Shown: positions 37,020-62,000 of the stretch, piece after piece
Numbering within the stretch: the stretch's first letter is position 1
Layout: the number at the start of each line of letters is the position of its first letter
Assembly: GCA_905221615.1 (NCBI GenBank)
Contig: CAJNDT010000330.1
Span: forward strand, 177,051 to 241,050
DNA: 64,000 nucleotides
Source of the DNA: Symbiodinium sp. CCMP2592
Taxonomy: Eukaryota > Sar > Dinophyceae > Suessiales > Symbiodiniaceae
Direction of reading: 5' to 3'
The notes under the pieces: model-generated
Database searches by the model: none
What the model was told of the DNA's origin: nothing
What the model saw: the letters and a program-made list of their open reading frames with translations, nothing else
Translations under genes and position numbers: made by a program

Positions 37020-37869
37020 GCTGTTCATGCTTTAGGAACTTGCAGGGAGTTTCAGAGACTTCAATTAAGTCAAGCTTTAAGAGATTTTTTTTTTTTTTTG
37101 GGGGGGGTCGGGTAGCGGGAGATGATTTAGACGGCTGGTGGGCTTAAGCTCTGAAGCGCCAAATCTCCTAAGCCCCAAGCTCCAGGGCTTGAAATTTCCG
37201 AAGCATAGAGCCGCCTTGTAAGCAGAGACGGCTGTAGGTAATTGAAAAGCAGACTGGCCTTCGGTGCAGGAGACGAGACGGGAGGATGAGCTCCACAGCG
37301 CGGGATATGCAGAAAGGCACACCGAAACCATCCCCCGCCAAAGTTCCATAGAACTTCAATAGTTGGTTCCAGGCACTGGTAGGGTTTTTAAGAGGCCGCT
37401 GTGTCGGTGGAGTCTCTTTGCCTGGGCTGTGATCATGGGGACTAACAGGTACAAACGTGGTTGACACTTTGACCATTTACCCAAACTAACGCTGAAAACC
37501 TAAGGCGTAAAGCACAAAGACTAGTGTTGTTGTGGGAAGCTTAAAGCAGGGGCCAGAACAAAAGTCAATGGTATCCCCCAGACGTGCCTGATCAGTTCTT
37601 CAACAATATTCTCAAAACCCTACTCCAACCAGAGGCCAGGCCTCTGTGCTAGTCTTGAGCTCTCGGCCATCTAGGCCTATCTCGGAGTCGTTTCACTTGT
37701 CCAGCTTCTGAGATTTGGGTTTGGCTTTCGGGTTGTGGGCTTCTGCTTTCAGACTTCGGGTGCAATACCCACGGGGTTTGGGCTTTGGGATTGCTTCGTT
37801 GGTCTGCCCCTTACCAAAACCTGACGAGAGTGATAAGCATCGTACTTAGATTCACCGCTACCGGCACAA

Positions 37870-48902
<11,033 letters not shown>

Positions 48903-51127
48903 GCCGGGGGATGTCCAGACTTCCTCGGAGCAGCATCCCTTGTTTGATTCTGTTGCTTAACTTCTGGCAGGCCTTTCGTAGCTTTTGATTCCTGACAGCT
49001 TTGAAAAGATGTGTACCATGGTTGTGTGGCATAGCTGGGTTGGATCGGGCGATTCTGTCATGATCTCAGCCTCGGGGCTCTTCCGGAGCGAGAACGCTGG
49101 GTTCGGATATGGGTTGAAAGTTTTGAGATTTCATTAAACTCAGTCTTCAGGGCTAGGGGGATGCTCTGTATGACTGTGTGGTCGAGTCCAGAACCACCAA
49201 ACCACGGTACATACACCATGACCCGAACTCCGGTATATATATATATATATATATGTCTATGCATATGTTTATGTAAATGCGTGTGTATATGTTTGCATAC
49301 ACATATAAGAACATGTATAAACTGAGGTAGGCTTAGATGGACTAGGCGCCAGGCACAACTGTGTTAGTAGCATCTTCTCACCGGACGAAGCAACAAGCAA
49401 CGCTACCCCAAAGGCTCGTGAGCGAAGCCCGGCAGGAAGGCCGGGACGGCAGATATTTTTCTTGATGATGGTATTGCCAGCGGATGGTCCGATGGTATAA
49501 CTGACACTGGTGGTTGTTGGAAATGCTGCCACTGCCCTCGACGACGACGACGACTACTACTACTACTACTGCTACTGCTACTGCTACTGCTACTGCTACT
49601 GCTACTGCTACTGCTACTGCTACTGCTGCTACTGCTGCTACTACTACGACAACGACGAGGGCAACGACCACAGCTACTGCCTGCTGATATGAGGACACGG
49701 TTGTCAGCTAGTTACTTTGTGTTTTCTACAAGTACTGCTGCTCCTGTCGATACTGTTGCTACGAATACCAGTCAATCTGGCAGGGTCAGCCACCAACGAC
49801 GTAGACTAACAGATTAATGTGCAAGTCCACCGGCATCAGTACTTGTTGTCATCATCATTCCGGTCGTCATCATCATCATGACCCTGACTGTCATCATCAT
49901 AATCATCTGGCCATGGTGGCAGCAACGGTAGCCACAATTATTCCAACAGGCTTTGTCATAGCGGGAGTGGGCATTCACGCGCGAAGGATAAGTAGTTGCG
50001 TCTACAATCACATTATCATCAATTGTCATCCACATTACGTTGCTGCTGCTTGTATAGCAGATATCTCGTCGCTGCTTGCCATAAGCTTAGAACAACAACG
50101 GGCAACATCATCACAAGCTTTGTCAACGTTACCGTTGTTGAGTAGCACCATGATTGCACTGGTTTTTGTCTGACTGGTGCTATTTTTGTTGTCAGTAATA
50201 GCTTGTGAGGGCTTGGACAGGTTGTGGTGTCTGTGCGGTTGAGTTTTGATTCAGGTCTTTGGTGTTGGCTAGAGCATCTGTTCAGAGACCTCCAAGAAAG
50301 TGCTTTGGTCTCTGGCAGGAAACCGCTTTGACCGATGGAAACTGCAACATCAAGGTCGCAGAGCACCCAAGAGCAGTTTCCTTGCTTGAGCAGCTCTGCA
50401 ATGTTGTGCCTTGCGCAAACCATCTCTGTCTCACCGTGTTACCACTTGGCGGAAGTGGCAAAAGTGCTAAACCCGAACCCTGAACTCAGAGCCCAAGCCC
50501 AGACCCCAGCACTGCAACCTGAAGCTGTCAATTCCCGGCTTGCATGTCCACGTGACTGGTGGAGTCTTGTCCGGCTTCTAAGGGCTTTTATCTATCTTCT
50601 CTTCTTTGATTTTGCACGAGTCTTCGATAATTAGCTTTGGCTTGACGGTTTTCGGTTTAGCTAAAGACCTACCCGGTTTTGGGTCTTACAGTGTAATTTG
50701 GTCTGATCAACGGTAATCACTATGTCGCGAAGCCGTGATGCCTTGAAACTTAACTTATCTTCGGCTCAGACGAGTTTGCGCGCTGGGTCGTTTCGTGGCC
50801 ACAGCACGCCCTCTCTCGCCGCAGCCTCAGTCTGCAGGGCGGAGAACGAATTAAGACTGAACGAGCGACGACGTAGACACCAAGCCCTGAATCGGGTGGG
50901 TTTGGTCTCGTCGACGTGGTGAGGGCTGTAGCAAGTGATCGCCGCTGCAACAGTTTTCGGGAAGTTTGGACACAACTTCTCCTTTCAAGAGCATGCAAAA
51001 CTTAGGCAGTGGGATTTCCCTCTAGAGGTGTGTGTGTGTGTGGGTGGTATGAAGCTCTCTCACAATTTTGGTCGGCAACCTTGCCCGCAAAGCGTAGTCA
51101 AATTGATCGGCATTCCGACAGGCGACA
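48903..51127. other. Intergenic region before gene X2
   Basis: Apart from microsatellites, one open stretch is exon-like: about 50322-50400 (GNCNIKVAEHPRAVSLLEQ) between an AG acceptor and a CTCTGC sequence. I cannot assign it. The rest shows nothing that I can support. Confidence 0.35.
49545..49655 (+). repeat. (CTACTG)n microsatellite
   Basis: GACGAC/TACTAC, then about 11 units of CTACTG, then ACTGCTGCT. Related CATCAT motifs follow at 49850-49910. Confidence 0.85.
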
Positions 51128-54100
51128 ATGCAGCCGTCAGTGCTTGTGGTGCTGGCGCTTCTTCCCTGCTATGTGGATGCATCGTCCTATCGGCGGACGA
51201 AGATGACTTTCATTGAGGAGAGCGCCCCTCTGTAAGCTTCTACGCCTGCAGCCTTTCGGCGGGGCTCTTTATCCTGATCACCCAAGCCCCCGCCTGGATA
51301 TCGAGTGCGTGAGAAGTTGGTTCCTGGTTTCAGCTACACAGTTTGAGGTTTTAGCTTCAGGCAGAGCCAAGAGCTGCTGAAGGTACCGTTGAGGTAGCGG
51401 CGTGTTGCTACAGACCCCCCAAACGAAGTAGTCCTCAAACTGAGCGGCTGCAGCTCTGCAGGAGCAGATGTCGATGCAAATGAAGCTGATGATGCCAGAG
51501 AGGGCGACTCTCAACAACATCGAGGCAGATGGGGTTTTACTACTAGGGTGTAGGGTTGTCGTTTTCTATTATTAAAGCGTTAAGACGGCTGCTCCAGGCC
51601 TCCATGCTGAACATGGCGAGGGCTCGCAAGGATGGCACCGGGGCCACCAACCTGCCTCGGCCTCAACGGGGGGGGCCGGGGGAGGGTTCAGAAATCTACT
51701 GAAGCTGGAAAAGCTCTTTTGCGTTGGTTTTTGGGGCTCCAGGATGCGGCTGTCATTAAGATTCCCGCTCTGACCCTGAACCCGAGAACTCCTTTTGCGA
51801 GTTTGTGTCTTACAGGAAATGCTGAGTTACGAACTAGTTATCGCATGGTCAGAGGCCTCTAAGAGGTGGATTGACAGGCGGTGGAGGTTAGGGGTATGGG
51901 GATCCGGGTTGATGTGCTGAAGGGGCTGGGAACAGCATTCGCTCATGCAGGCGATGTCAAATGTTCCCGCAAGAGCGGGAACTTCTTGTAACGTGTAGTG
52001 CATGTAGTGCTCGGAAGTTGACAAGACCCACTGCGTCACATCTCAGTCAAGCGGTGCTTCACAGACGCAGGGAACTAACGGCGGCTTCCGTAGGGTGGGT
52101 ACAGGCACACAGGCATGTTGTAGGAGCGTGAGCCACACGCGCCCCTGTCATTTTCTTCACTTTTCAGCTGTTCGACTCGGTATTTGCGAAGTTTCCGTCG
52201 TTTCGGGCACTTTATGTTTTCAGGGCCTTTTCAGGGGGTCGCAAATTTCTGCTTTTCTGCTTTCGAGGTTTTGCTCTAGCTTCTCTGGTTCGGGCGTGAG
52301 GCGGGGGTGGGGGTGGGGCCTAATTACATTCATGTTGGAGTGGCTGTTAATTACTTCTCAAATCAAAGTTTTGGGAGGCAGCTTTTGTGCCGGGCCGGGG
52401 GAGTCAGCATACAATGTTACCCCAATCAACGACACAAAACTCCGGCCGACCTCTCGAACATAAACGCATTTCCTCGTCAACATAGGCACTCCCTGCTCAG
52501 AAAATGGCTACTTTGCCAGTAGCAGCTGCTTTAGTTGTTCGGCTTGCACTTCTAACATCTTACTCGGAATGATGTCTTAAAATCTTGACTAGAATCTTTA
52601 TGTTGCGATCCATGTTTCCGAATGATAGTCTCTATGCGCGTAGATAATCTATATCTATATGTACCTCTCTAAATAAGCGAAGATACAAATCTTCAACTTT
52701 GCTTTCGCAGCAGCAGCTTCTGCGTCGCGGGGTGTAACGCAGTCCAAAAAATCTTCAGCCAAACTGGTTGCGAGTTGACATAAGCCCTTTGGCAGCCCTG
52801 AAAGTCCCTGAGCTCCGAATATATCGCCCCTGCCAGTGTTCCCGGCATGTCAACACTACCGGAAGTGCCTTCCGGTACAGGGGCGCCAATGGGGCGCGCA
52901 CTGCAGCATGTTGTAGCTTCTTACAGTTATGGGCCATCTGGGCCCCAACAGTAGCTTCTTGAGACAAGTCGATCCCTGTAACTGTGGAAACGGCCTGTGA
53001 GACAGCTGGCAGGCCCAAGAGAACACATGCAGACAGGAAGCCGAAACTTTGAACACACAGCACCTTTATTCTTGCTGCGGTCAAGAGCCAATGCAGCTGG
53101 CTCCTAAGGACGAGCTTCCTGGACCAGATCCAGGTCGGGTGGCTCATTTCCAGGGGTTTCGGGCTTCAAATCCGAGCCTTCTGGGTCCAAAGCTTGGGTT
53201 TCGTGGGGGAATCGGTTTTGGGGTCGAGGTTCAAGGTTTAGGATTTCAGGGAGGTCTGCCCTGTTCCGGTACCAAAAATCAGTTCCAACAATTACAAGGC
53301 CTGATACGTCCTTTGCCTAAAGCCACCAAGCGCCGCGAACTCCCGTGTGATGAAGGTTTCAGAGAGCGGCCATGGTTCCGATATGTTCCGATGAGACCTT
53401 GAGTGGAGGATCTAAATCCTGTGCGACCTTAGGCGCAAAAAAGCAAGCCCGAGCGCAAGCAGTTCAGCCTGAGCCTTCCACTTGAAACCCTGCAAATGGC
53501 CAGGCTCTTATTGACAAGAACATGAAGGCGAACATCTTGTCAAGGCGGAAGCTCCCACAAGCTTAGGGTTTGGACCAGCTTGGATGTTTAGGATCAAGGG
53601 CGCAGGCCGCAGGCCAGCACGCGGCGCTTGGTTTGCTTCTTGGGTCTGAGCTCCAAGCTCCTCGAATGTTCAAGTGATTACGCCGGCACACACTATCACC
53701 TACACACTGAAAGGCCTGAGTCTGAACATAGTGCGGTATGCTCAGGCTTGAAGATTCATCCCTCAGTCTCCCAGTCCAAACACCCGTAAGTCCTGAACTC
53801 GAATCGACAAGGCAGGTAAACCCAGACCGACTCTTGGGCAGACAACTTGAATCCTTACCCACCCCCCCAACACCGTGAACCCTTAGCCCCCAAAGCAGTC
53901 GGTCAAGATGCTTCGCTCAAGGCACTACTTATCTTGCAGGAGCCTGAGGGCCTAAAGTCGAAGCCTGAAGCCATGAACACGCCGCCCTGAAGCCTTAATT
54001 CCGAAGCCATAGGCAGAATCAGACGCAGCTCGATTTGGACTCGGCTTGGGTCAACCTCAGCGCCCTGAGCAGAGAGGAAGTGCAGGGTCTTCAGTGTAGG

Positions 54101-56019
54101 ATTCCTTCGCGGCTCTTCGGTTCTATGAAGTGTTGGTTGTGCTTTGCTTTGGTTTGCGAGTCAAGAGTTAACCGGGTTTGGGGTTCGGGATTGGGTTTGG
54201 GTCTTATGATTTAGGGTTTTGGTCATAGAGGAGTTCAGAGGCTGGGGCTTCGTGTTGAGGGTTGGCTTGGTAAGGTCAGAGTGGGTGCAGGATTGGGATT
54301 GAGGGTTTCAGGAGGCCAAGGCGGATTGGCTTATTCAGGCCCAGACTCTCCACTAAAACTCTGAAGAGCTCAAGAGCCCGGGTGCAAGGACTCGAGGTGA
54401 GAGTTCCGCTAAATTGGGATTCTTCTGGCGAGGACACTGCTATGTGGGTTCTATTTGGAGTTCCAGACTACCCAACATGTGAGGCACCAAAAAATCTGGA
54501 CCCTCAAACTCTTTAGACGAAGCTCAAGCCCTACCCTGTAGACCCCATGGGGAGTGACTGGAGTTTTGGCGCCCGCCCCAAATCTAGTTCTTTCTGTGGT
54601 CATTTGCTGCACCAGATTCTGACATTCGGAAGGCCCAGTAATAAGCAAGGCTAAAGGCTGGTGCAGGAGCTTAAATGATGAGTAGTATATCTGGTCCAGT
54701 TTCACTGCACCAGGCCCCAGGCAAGCGTAGTTGAGGCTAGTCTGATCTGCATGATCCCCGGAAGCCAAAGTATGCTGCACCTTGAAGCCTTTGTTGCGAG
54801 CCACTCGGCTGTGCGGCTTGAGGTTGGAGTGTTATCCAGGGCTCGAGCTTTGAGGCGTGGGGTTTAGGTACACGGTTTCGGGCGTTCGGTTTTGTGGGGG
54901 TCCGAGGCTCATGTGTGCATCCGAACGACACCGACTACGTCCCCACGCTGGTGGAGCTCGAGAAGGTTCCCAGATCATTTGACTCAGGGTCTTCAATTTG
55001 GCAGTCTCAGCTCTAGACCCTGAGCCCGTCCGACCAGCCCCAAAGCCTTGAAAAGCTAAAGCCCAAAGCCTTGTAGCAGGAACGTCTGGAATCTCCACAG
55101 CCGAAGCCCAAAGCCTTAACCCACTGTTGTCGCACCGACTGCCAAGGTTCACTCAGAGTGCCGGACGAGCCAGGACCTGATCCACTGGGTTTATGGGATT
55201 TTCCCGCATGTGGGAGCACTTGCAATAAGGACCCGTTGAGTTTGTTCAATTTTCGTGTTGCTCCAGTCGTTGATTTCTGCATCTTGAAGGTGGAGAGTTT
55301 TTCACGTTCAGAACGTGGAGTTTAGGTTTCCGTGTCCAGAATTTGGGGGCTTGCTGATGTTTGGGATTCTACGTCAGTGGCAGAGCACTAGCAGCCCAAA
55401 CCACCCTTGACACCTCTCAGTGCCCAGTTGTACACACCCGAACTGGGAGCCACCAAAGCCAAGCCGCAAGAGCTAGAACGGCAATGATGTCCATCCCTGC
55501 ACCCCAAACCCTATCGGGCTAGCAGAAGTCCTGGGGCAGGATACTATGTGGTCCAGCTATGAGCAAACCTGCATCATAGAACGTCGGGGGCCTCGGGGGT
55601 TCGGGATCACGGTTCTGAACTAATTGTTTGGGGTTACTAACCTGGGGATCTGGCACCAGTGAGTGGATGTTTCTTGCGGTTGCGTCTCGTGCTCAGCGGA
55701 ACAGTGAGAATGCCACGGCCCAACATATTCACACTTGGTACAGAGTGCTGGCTAGACCAGGAATGATAGTCACGAAGGCGGAGCGGTGTTAACAAAGCAC
55801 CTGTCAAAGAGTGCTAAGGGCTGGCTATCCTGAGTCTTGCACCCTAGACATGACTTCAGAGACTCCTGAACTCGACGCCATCAACTTCGAAAAATCCCGA
55901 ACCTGATTGGAATACCTGTTCGAGCTGCCATGAGGAACTCCGATTGCTGTAGCTGCTTCATGGGCTTTTTCTGTAGAAGTTGGAAGCACTCAACTGAGCC
56001 GACTTCCTTGCTGCAAGAG

Positions 56020-56075
<56 letters not shown>

Positions 56076-59000
56076 GCTATCCTTTTATTGGTGCTGCTGC
56101 TGCTATCCTGCTGTTGGGACTGCTACTGCTGCTGTCGCTACGTGTCCAGAACCGAAGCAATCTTCATCAAGGTCGGTTTGGGGCTAGGAGCCCGTGTGTC
56201 CATTGTAATCCTCAGGGTCTTTTGATTTTTCAGATCCGCTCTGCCGCCCTTCCTGGAGGGCAAATCTACGAGAACGAGGTCAAGGCCATCTGCGACAAGT
56301 ACAACAGCGTCAACGTGCCTCGGCCGACCGCGACCGCGGCGCCTCCCTGCTCTGCCCGACTCTGCCCCAGGCACAAGCCAGCGTGCCCAAGAGACAAGCC
56401 TGAACTGTCAAGCCTAGATTTTGCATTCAGGGTCGAACGAGGCTCGTAGGCCCAGAAGCCGCTGAGATTGTGACCAGTGGAGCACTCGGGTGAGTTGCGG
56501 CAGTGACGAGTAGCGGCACCGATGCAAGGGGCAACAGCATCAGTCACTAGTCGCAGAAGTCAAGCCGGATCTCAGTGGCCGACTATCGCATCATCACAAG
56601 AAGCAGTTAGACTTTCGATGAGCTTTCTGTTCAATTCTCAGGGATTCGATACAACTGACTTCATGGCCTCCCTCGCACGGAAGACTCCACCCGGATCGGT
56701 TCTGTGTCTAGCTTTGGGGGTAAAGGGTTCAGGGCAGCGGTTTTAGGTCCAAGCCCCGAATCCTAAGCTCTGCGCCCAATGCCCTGAACGTCTAGCCTTG
56801 ATCTGAGGTTTTCCCGAACCCGACGACGAGCTGCACCATGGTAGAGGGCACGCAGGTGCGAGCCTGGAGCTGTTGCTGGAAACTTCCGGATCGAAGAACT
56901 CAGGGGCCCGGAGTTTCGGATTGTTTTGGTTGGAAGCTCAGGTCCCAACAATCGGCAACTACCTCCTGGCAGCAGAGGCCTTCTTCACTGAAAGGTACGA
57001 TCTCGTGAAGGAGTGGAAGGACAAATGCGAGAACGCCACCAATACCCCCTTCGCGAACGAGGAGCTCTGCAAGGAGAAGATCTGCCTTTACTACGCCACT
57101 TCGCTTGAGGAGGTCTTGGGATCTTGGATTTTGATCTTTGGACTCTAGCCTCTTTGAAGTTTCGAAAAACCTCAAGAGTTTCAGGATGATGGAAAGGCTC
57201 GAGGGGATGTAAAGCCTCGTGCCTTGATGTCGAGCAGACAGAAAGCGTAGTTATTGTGTCCCCTAGGCGATTAAGTTTCAGGGGTTCTGGGTTGAGGGTC
57301 TGGGAACGGCCCCCGGCCCCTCCCTCATGCTAAGGACAAGAAGATCGGCTGCGACGAGACGCAGGAGGTCTTCGAGAAGAAGTCCTGTGACCTTCACAAG
57401 AACTACACCTGTGGCTGCCTGGCAGCAGTTGAGCCCACGCCATGAATCCCAAACCCTCAGCACAGCCAGGTCGTTGCACGGACTCTCAAACCGAAACAGG
57501 CCAAAGCCAACCCCCTCAAGCTCGGATTTGCCCTGAGCCTGAGCCGATTTCAGGAAAATACTCCGACTGCTATGACCAGAAGAAGGCCTCCTGGATTAGG
57601 CGTTGGGTGCTAAGTTCTAAGTTCTAAGCGTGAAAAGCATCGGGTGCTGAGTAGCAGCGTAGCATTCAGCCTCGTCGCAGTGCTGCCAGTAGCTCTGAAG
57701 CTCGGCGTTGGGCAGAGCTTTAACCCAAAGCCCGTCGTCGAGAAGGTTGCAGGGTTCTTTGGCATCATGCAAATTCCCGGCAGCACTGAGTCCTGAACCT
57801 TCCCTTCCAAAGCTTGCTTCGCTTCTCGACCCTGGGACGCTTTCTAATCTTCACCTTGAGCATTAAGCACCGAAATCGGGAGAAAATGTCTGCGGGCCCG
57901 GAGCCCCTGCACCTTCGAGGACATCTACTCGAATGTCGTGGCCCTGGCCAAGGAGAACGAGGCGGGGGCCCACCCAGGCTTCGGAAGCCCAGCCTCCTCT
58001 TTGCACATCGAGACAGCCGTGACACGATGGCAGGGTTCAATCCTATCCCATCCTCTTCAGAGGCTAGGGTTGGGGCACGCAAGGCAGGTCGAACAAGAAG
58101 TGCTCAGCTTACCCTGAACCCTCGACGCCCCTACGCCCAAGATCGTAAATGCTGCGATAGGCATACACAGTTGGTAACATGGTGACATGTTGGGAGCAAG
58201 AGGGCGGCCGGCTTGAAATGGCCGTGGAGATATATGAAAGACATACAGCTGAACTTCTTGCCTGCGGTGGGCACCAGCCCCCAGCCTCCCTTCCCTTCAA
58301 CCGGCCCAGCTGCAGCCGTCTGCCCAAAGCTCTTCGTTTTTGCACATTTTTGCGGCAAATGTCTGTGCGCACTGGGAAGGCTGCCACAGTCTTGCCTGAG
58401 CAAGCTACGGTTCCTTCCAAACTCTCCAAGATGCTGTGCAGGCTGCCACGGCGGAGCTGAACCAAAAGCCCCGAACCGTAGACCGTAAACCAAAAAGCCT
58501 TGAGCCCCTGAATACCGAAACACTCTAGACCTGAACCCTAAACCCTTAAATCGCTGAATCCTTGAACCCCTACGCACTCCCATGGGTCCCTAAATCTTGG
58601 GGAGGTCGCGGCCAAGGCTGAGTGGAGGGCTGTAAAGAGGCCAGATTCAGGGATTTATGGGTCAGGGTTTAGGGAGGGGTTCCGGGTTCAGGGTTTCAGG
58701 GCATCTAAGAAACGAGATGTCTGCGTAATTCGGTTCCTATTTCTTTGTATTTCTTGTGGTAGCTTCTTCTTCTGTCTGGTGCTTCTCAGTTACTTAGTTT
58801 GGAAGTTTAGCATGAAGGTTTCAAGGTTCCGAGTTTGCGTACATGCCCCAGAAAAGCGTCGATTTCAGCTACCCTACCCTAAACTCCTAAACCCTCAATC
58901 CTCAAACAATCCCCCCCCACAGCTCAAGGCGCTCAAACAGCGCGAAGCCTCAGCCCCAAACTAAACATACAAAACTCTGCATCGTAATCCGAAGCCCTCA

Positions 59001-62000
59001 AACCTCCAAGAGTACGGTAAGCACGAGTTGGGGGATGTGCATGGCGGGGTCTCAGGCTTGGGCACCCGTAGAAGTGCAAAGGAAGTGCTCATGCACACCT
59101 ACATGGGGTGCTCCCTACCTAACCTACCTTCGTAGATACATGGATATTTAGATGCATAGATATGTAGATACATAGATATGTGCATGCGTGGAGACACACG
59201 TGCACACCTACCGTTAACACTACCATACCATACTGTACTGTACTAAGCCATGCCTTAGATTGCCATGGCACGCCACACAGTACCACACCACGCCATGCAA
59301 TTCATACGTACATATGTACCCACATGTATCATCATGTACCAGTTCAAGCCTGCATATTTGCATACAGACGGACCTACCGACACATAGACATCCGAGCATG
59401 CAGACACACAGACGTGCAGACATGTCGGCATACAGACATACCGACGTGCAGACATAAAGACATACGGACATACAGACATACGGACATACAGACAGACGGA
59501 CGACCGACCGACCGACCGACAGACAGACTGACTGACAGACGGACAGACGGACACAGCAATACGTAGATACATGTACCTCTGCATACCTGCATACGTACAT
59601 ACATCTACATACGTGTGCAGATGTACGGTCGTTCATAGACTTAACGCCATGCTGTGCCCACATTATGTGATGCTATGCTATGGTAGCAGCCACATGAATG
59701 GAAGAGTATAGAAGTCTTGTTGTGTGCATTTGCGAGGGTTGTTATGCGGCTGTCTAGTCTATAGGCCCTTACAGCTTGACCTGATCAGGAAACCTTGATC
59801 GAATTATGCAAGCCACTGCATCATAACCTAAGCCCGAGAACAAGCGGGTTCAGGGCTTTTGATGCTCATCTGTGTTTCTTCCTCAGCACCATGCAACTCG
59901 ACATGCCGAGACCTCAGCCCAAGACCGTGGACCCGGAGAGTTTCCAGCATGAATGCTTCAGTAATTAGGAGCATCATGTGACAACGGCTTCTAATCTTTA
60001 TGCAGGTTTTCGGCATTTGTGTCTGGAGCTGAGTGTTAAGGGCTTCGTAGAATCTTGGCCCTTCGGCATGCTGCCGCAGGATCGAGTGCTTGATCAACGC
60101 TCTGCGTGCGCCGCAGAGCGAGATTGACGCCGCGATCGAAGCCTGCAAGGCTCAAGCACAGAAGCCCTAAACCCTACACCCTACACGCCCTAAGTCCCAA
60201 AGCTTGGCAAGTGCTGAGGGAATACGGATTGGGATGAGGCAACTTGCTTCCTTCTGCGGCGTCTGTTTCGACTGCCAGCATCCTTAAGAGCGTTGGCTTC
60301 GGGTTTGGATGTTGGGGTTTTCCATGGTTTGGGGAGAAAGTGAGTTGTTGCTTGGACCTTGGGTTGGGGGCTGGTGTCAACATGCAAAGATACGGTTGCT
60401 GGAAACCAAACGTTTGGAGGATGTGTTCGGTATAGGTCTGTGTTTTGTGACGAGGCAGCTTGCTGTGAGGTTGCTGGATCCGAAGTCAGTTTCGTATGTA
60501 GGATATATGCGCCTCCTTACCTACTCCCTCAATCCAAGAGCCTGGTCGTCCTTTCCGGTTTGCGATTAGTGAACCGATGAAGTACCGCTTGTGCAGTGCG
60601 TTCGGGCTTCCGGTTCGACTTGGATTTGGGCTGAAAATCAATCCACCAACCGCCTGAACAACAACTCAACTTGAATCCTGACCCTAATCCCAAGTCCTAA
60701 ACGCAAAGTTCTCAAGAATCCAAAAAATCTTCGTTCCCAGGGCAAGATCTATGCCACAACGGATGTCGAGTTGACCTACAAAGGCGATGCGCCGGCGGCG
60801 CGCTCGTGCACCGAGGCCTTGGGCGACGCAAGAGACGAGGATTTTGAGTTCCAGTTGCTGATTTGGGGTTTGGGGCTGATGTGAGGGCGTGTCGGGCTTC
60901 GGGGCTAAGGGTTTCAGTGCTTTGGGATTGAGGGCCGTCGCAAGCGAATCTCAGATCCCAGTTCCCACCTCTTTAGAAAACTTTAGAGAAGGATCTTCAG
61001 GGATTCAGCTTCCGGGATCGGCCCTCCGGCTCAGTGTCTCTGTGGAGTAGATCAACATGGGGCTGCAGCTGCAACTCCTCCTCGTTTTCCTCATCGGCTT
61101 TCCCTCAAGTCGTCTACCTTTCTTTCGCTCTTTCTCTCATGTTAGTTTCCCCTCGGCCTCTGTATCGTCTTTTCCGGCCAGCTATATATGATTAGAACTG
61201 CTGCTGCTTCCTGGGCGCACCCAGCAACATCGGAACAACTGCAGCAGTCGTATACCGTTGCTGTTTCGGCCGTAACTACGACGACGACCACCACCACTGC
61301 AACGACCTACTAGTTGGTGACACGTGCACCAGGCGCCGTGGAAGCCCTCTGGGCTCTGCAGTCGCGTTGCTGAACCCATTCCTCATGTCGGCTTACGACG
61401 TCATCTTCGATTGGCAAAGCACTGACACACATGTACATTTGGCATCCAAAATCGGCTTGACAGGAAGAAACGCGATTTGTGCAGCTGGTGCTTCGTGATG
61501 GTGCCAGCTCGCGCAGAAGCTTCGTTTTATCGGAGCAGTTCACAAGCACAAAGACGTCAGGTCGAGCGTTGACCGCAAGCCATTCGGACTCTCGCAGCAG
61601 ACCGGCATAGGCGGGCAGTGGCAAACATTGAAAAACAAGCCATTCCTAGCAGGTTGAAAGAAAACGATTGAAAGATTAGATCAATCCGGAAAGCCGGAAA
61701 ACGTGCTTTCAATGGTTTTGGCATTGCAATGCATGGAATGCTAAGGCAACACACTGATGTCTTCCTCAGAGCTTTGCTTGAAGCCGTTCGCAAAAAAAAT
61801 CAGATTTTGTCGCCAGAGCTTTGAAGTCGCTCACGAACAGGTGAGTTTTTGCAGTGCCCGGACAAACTTTCGATTCAAAAAAGCCCTGACTCCTACATCA
61901 TTAATCAGAGTTTTTTGAGGTTTTGTTGCGTATTGAAGTCGAGCCACGCAGTCTAGCAGTGCTGTGCTTCAACACTAGAAAATTCGGCGCGCCTAACAAG

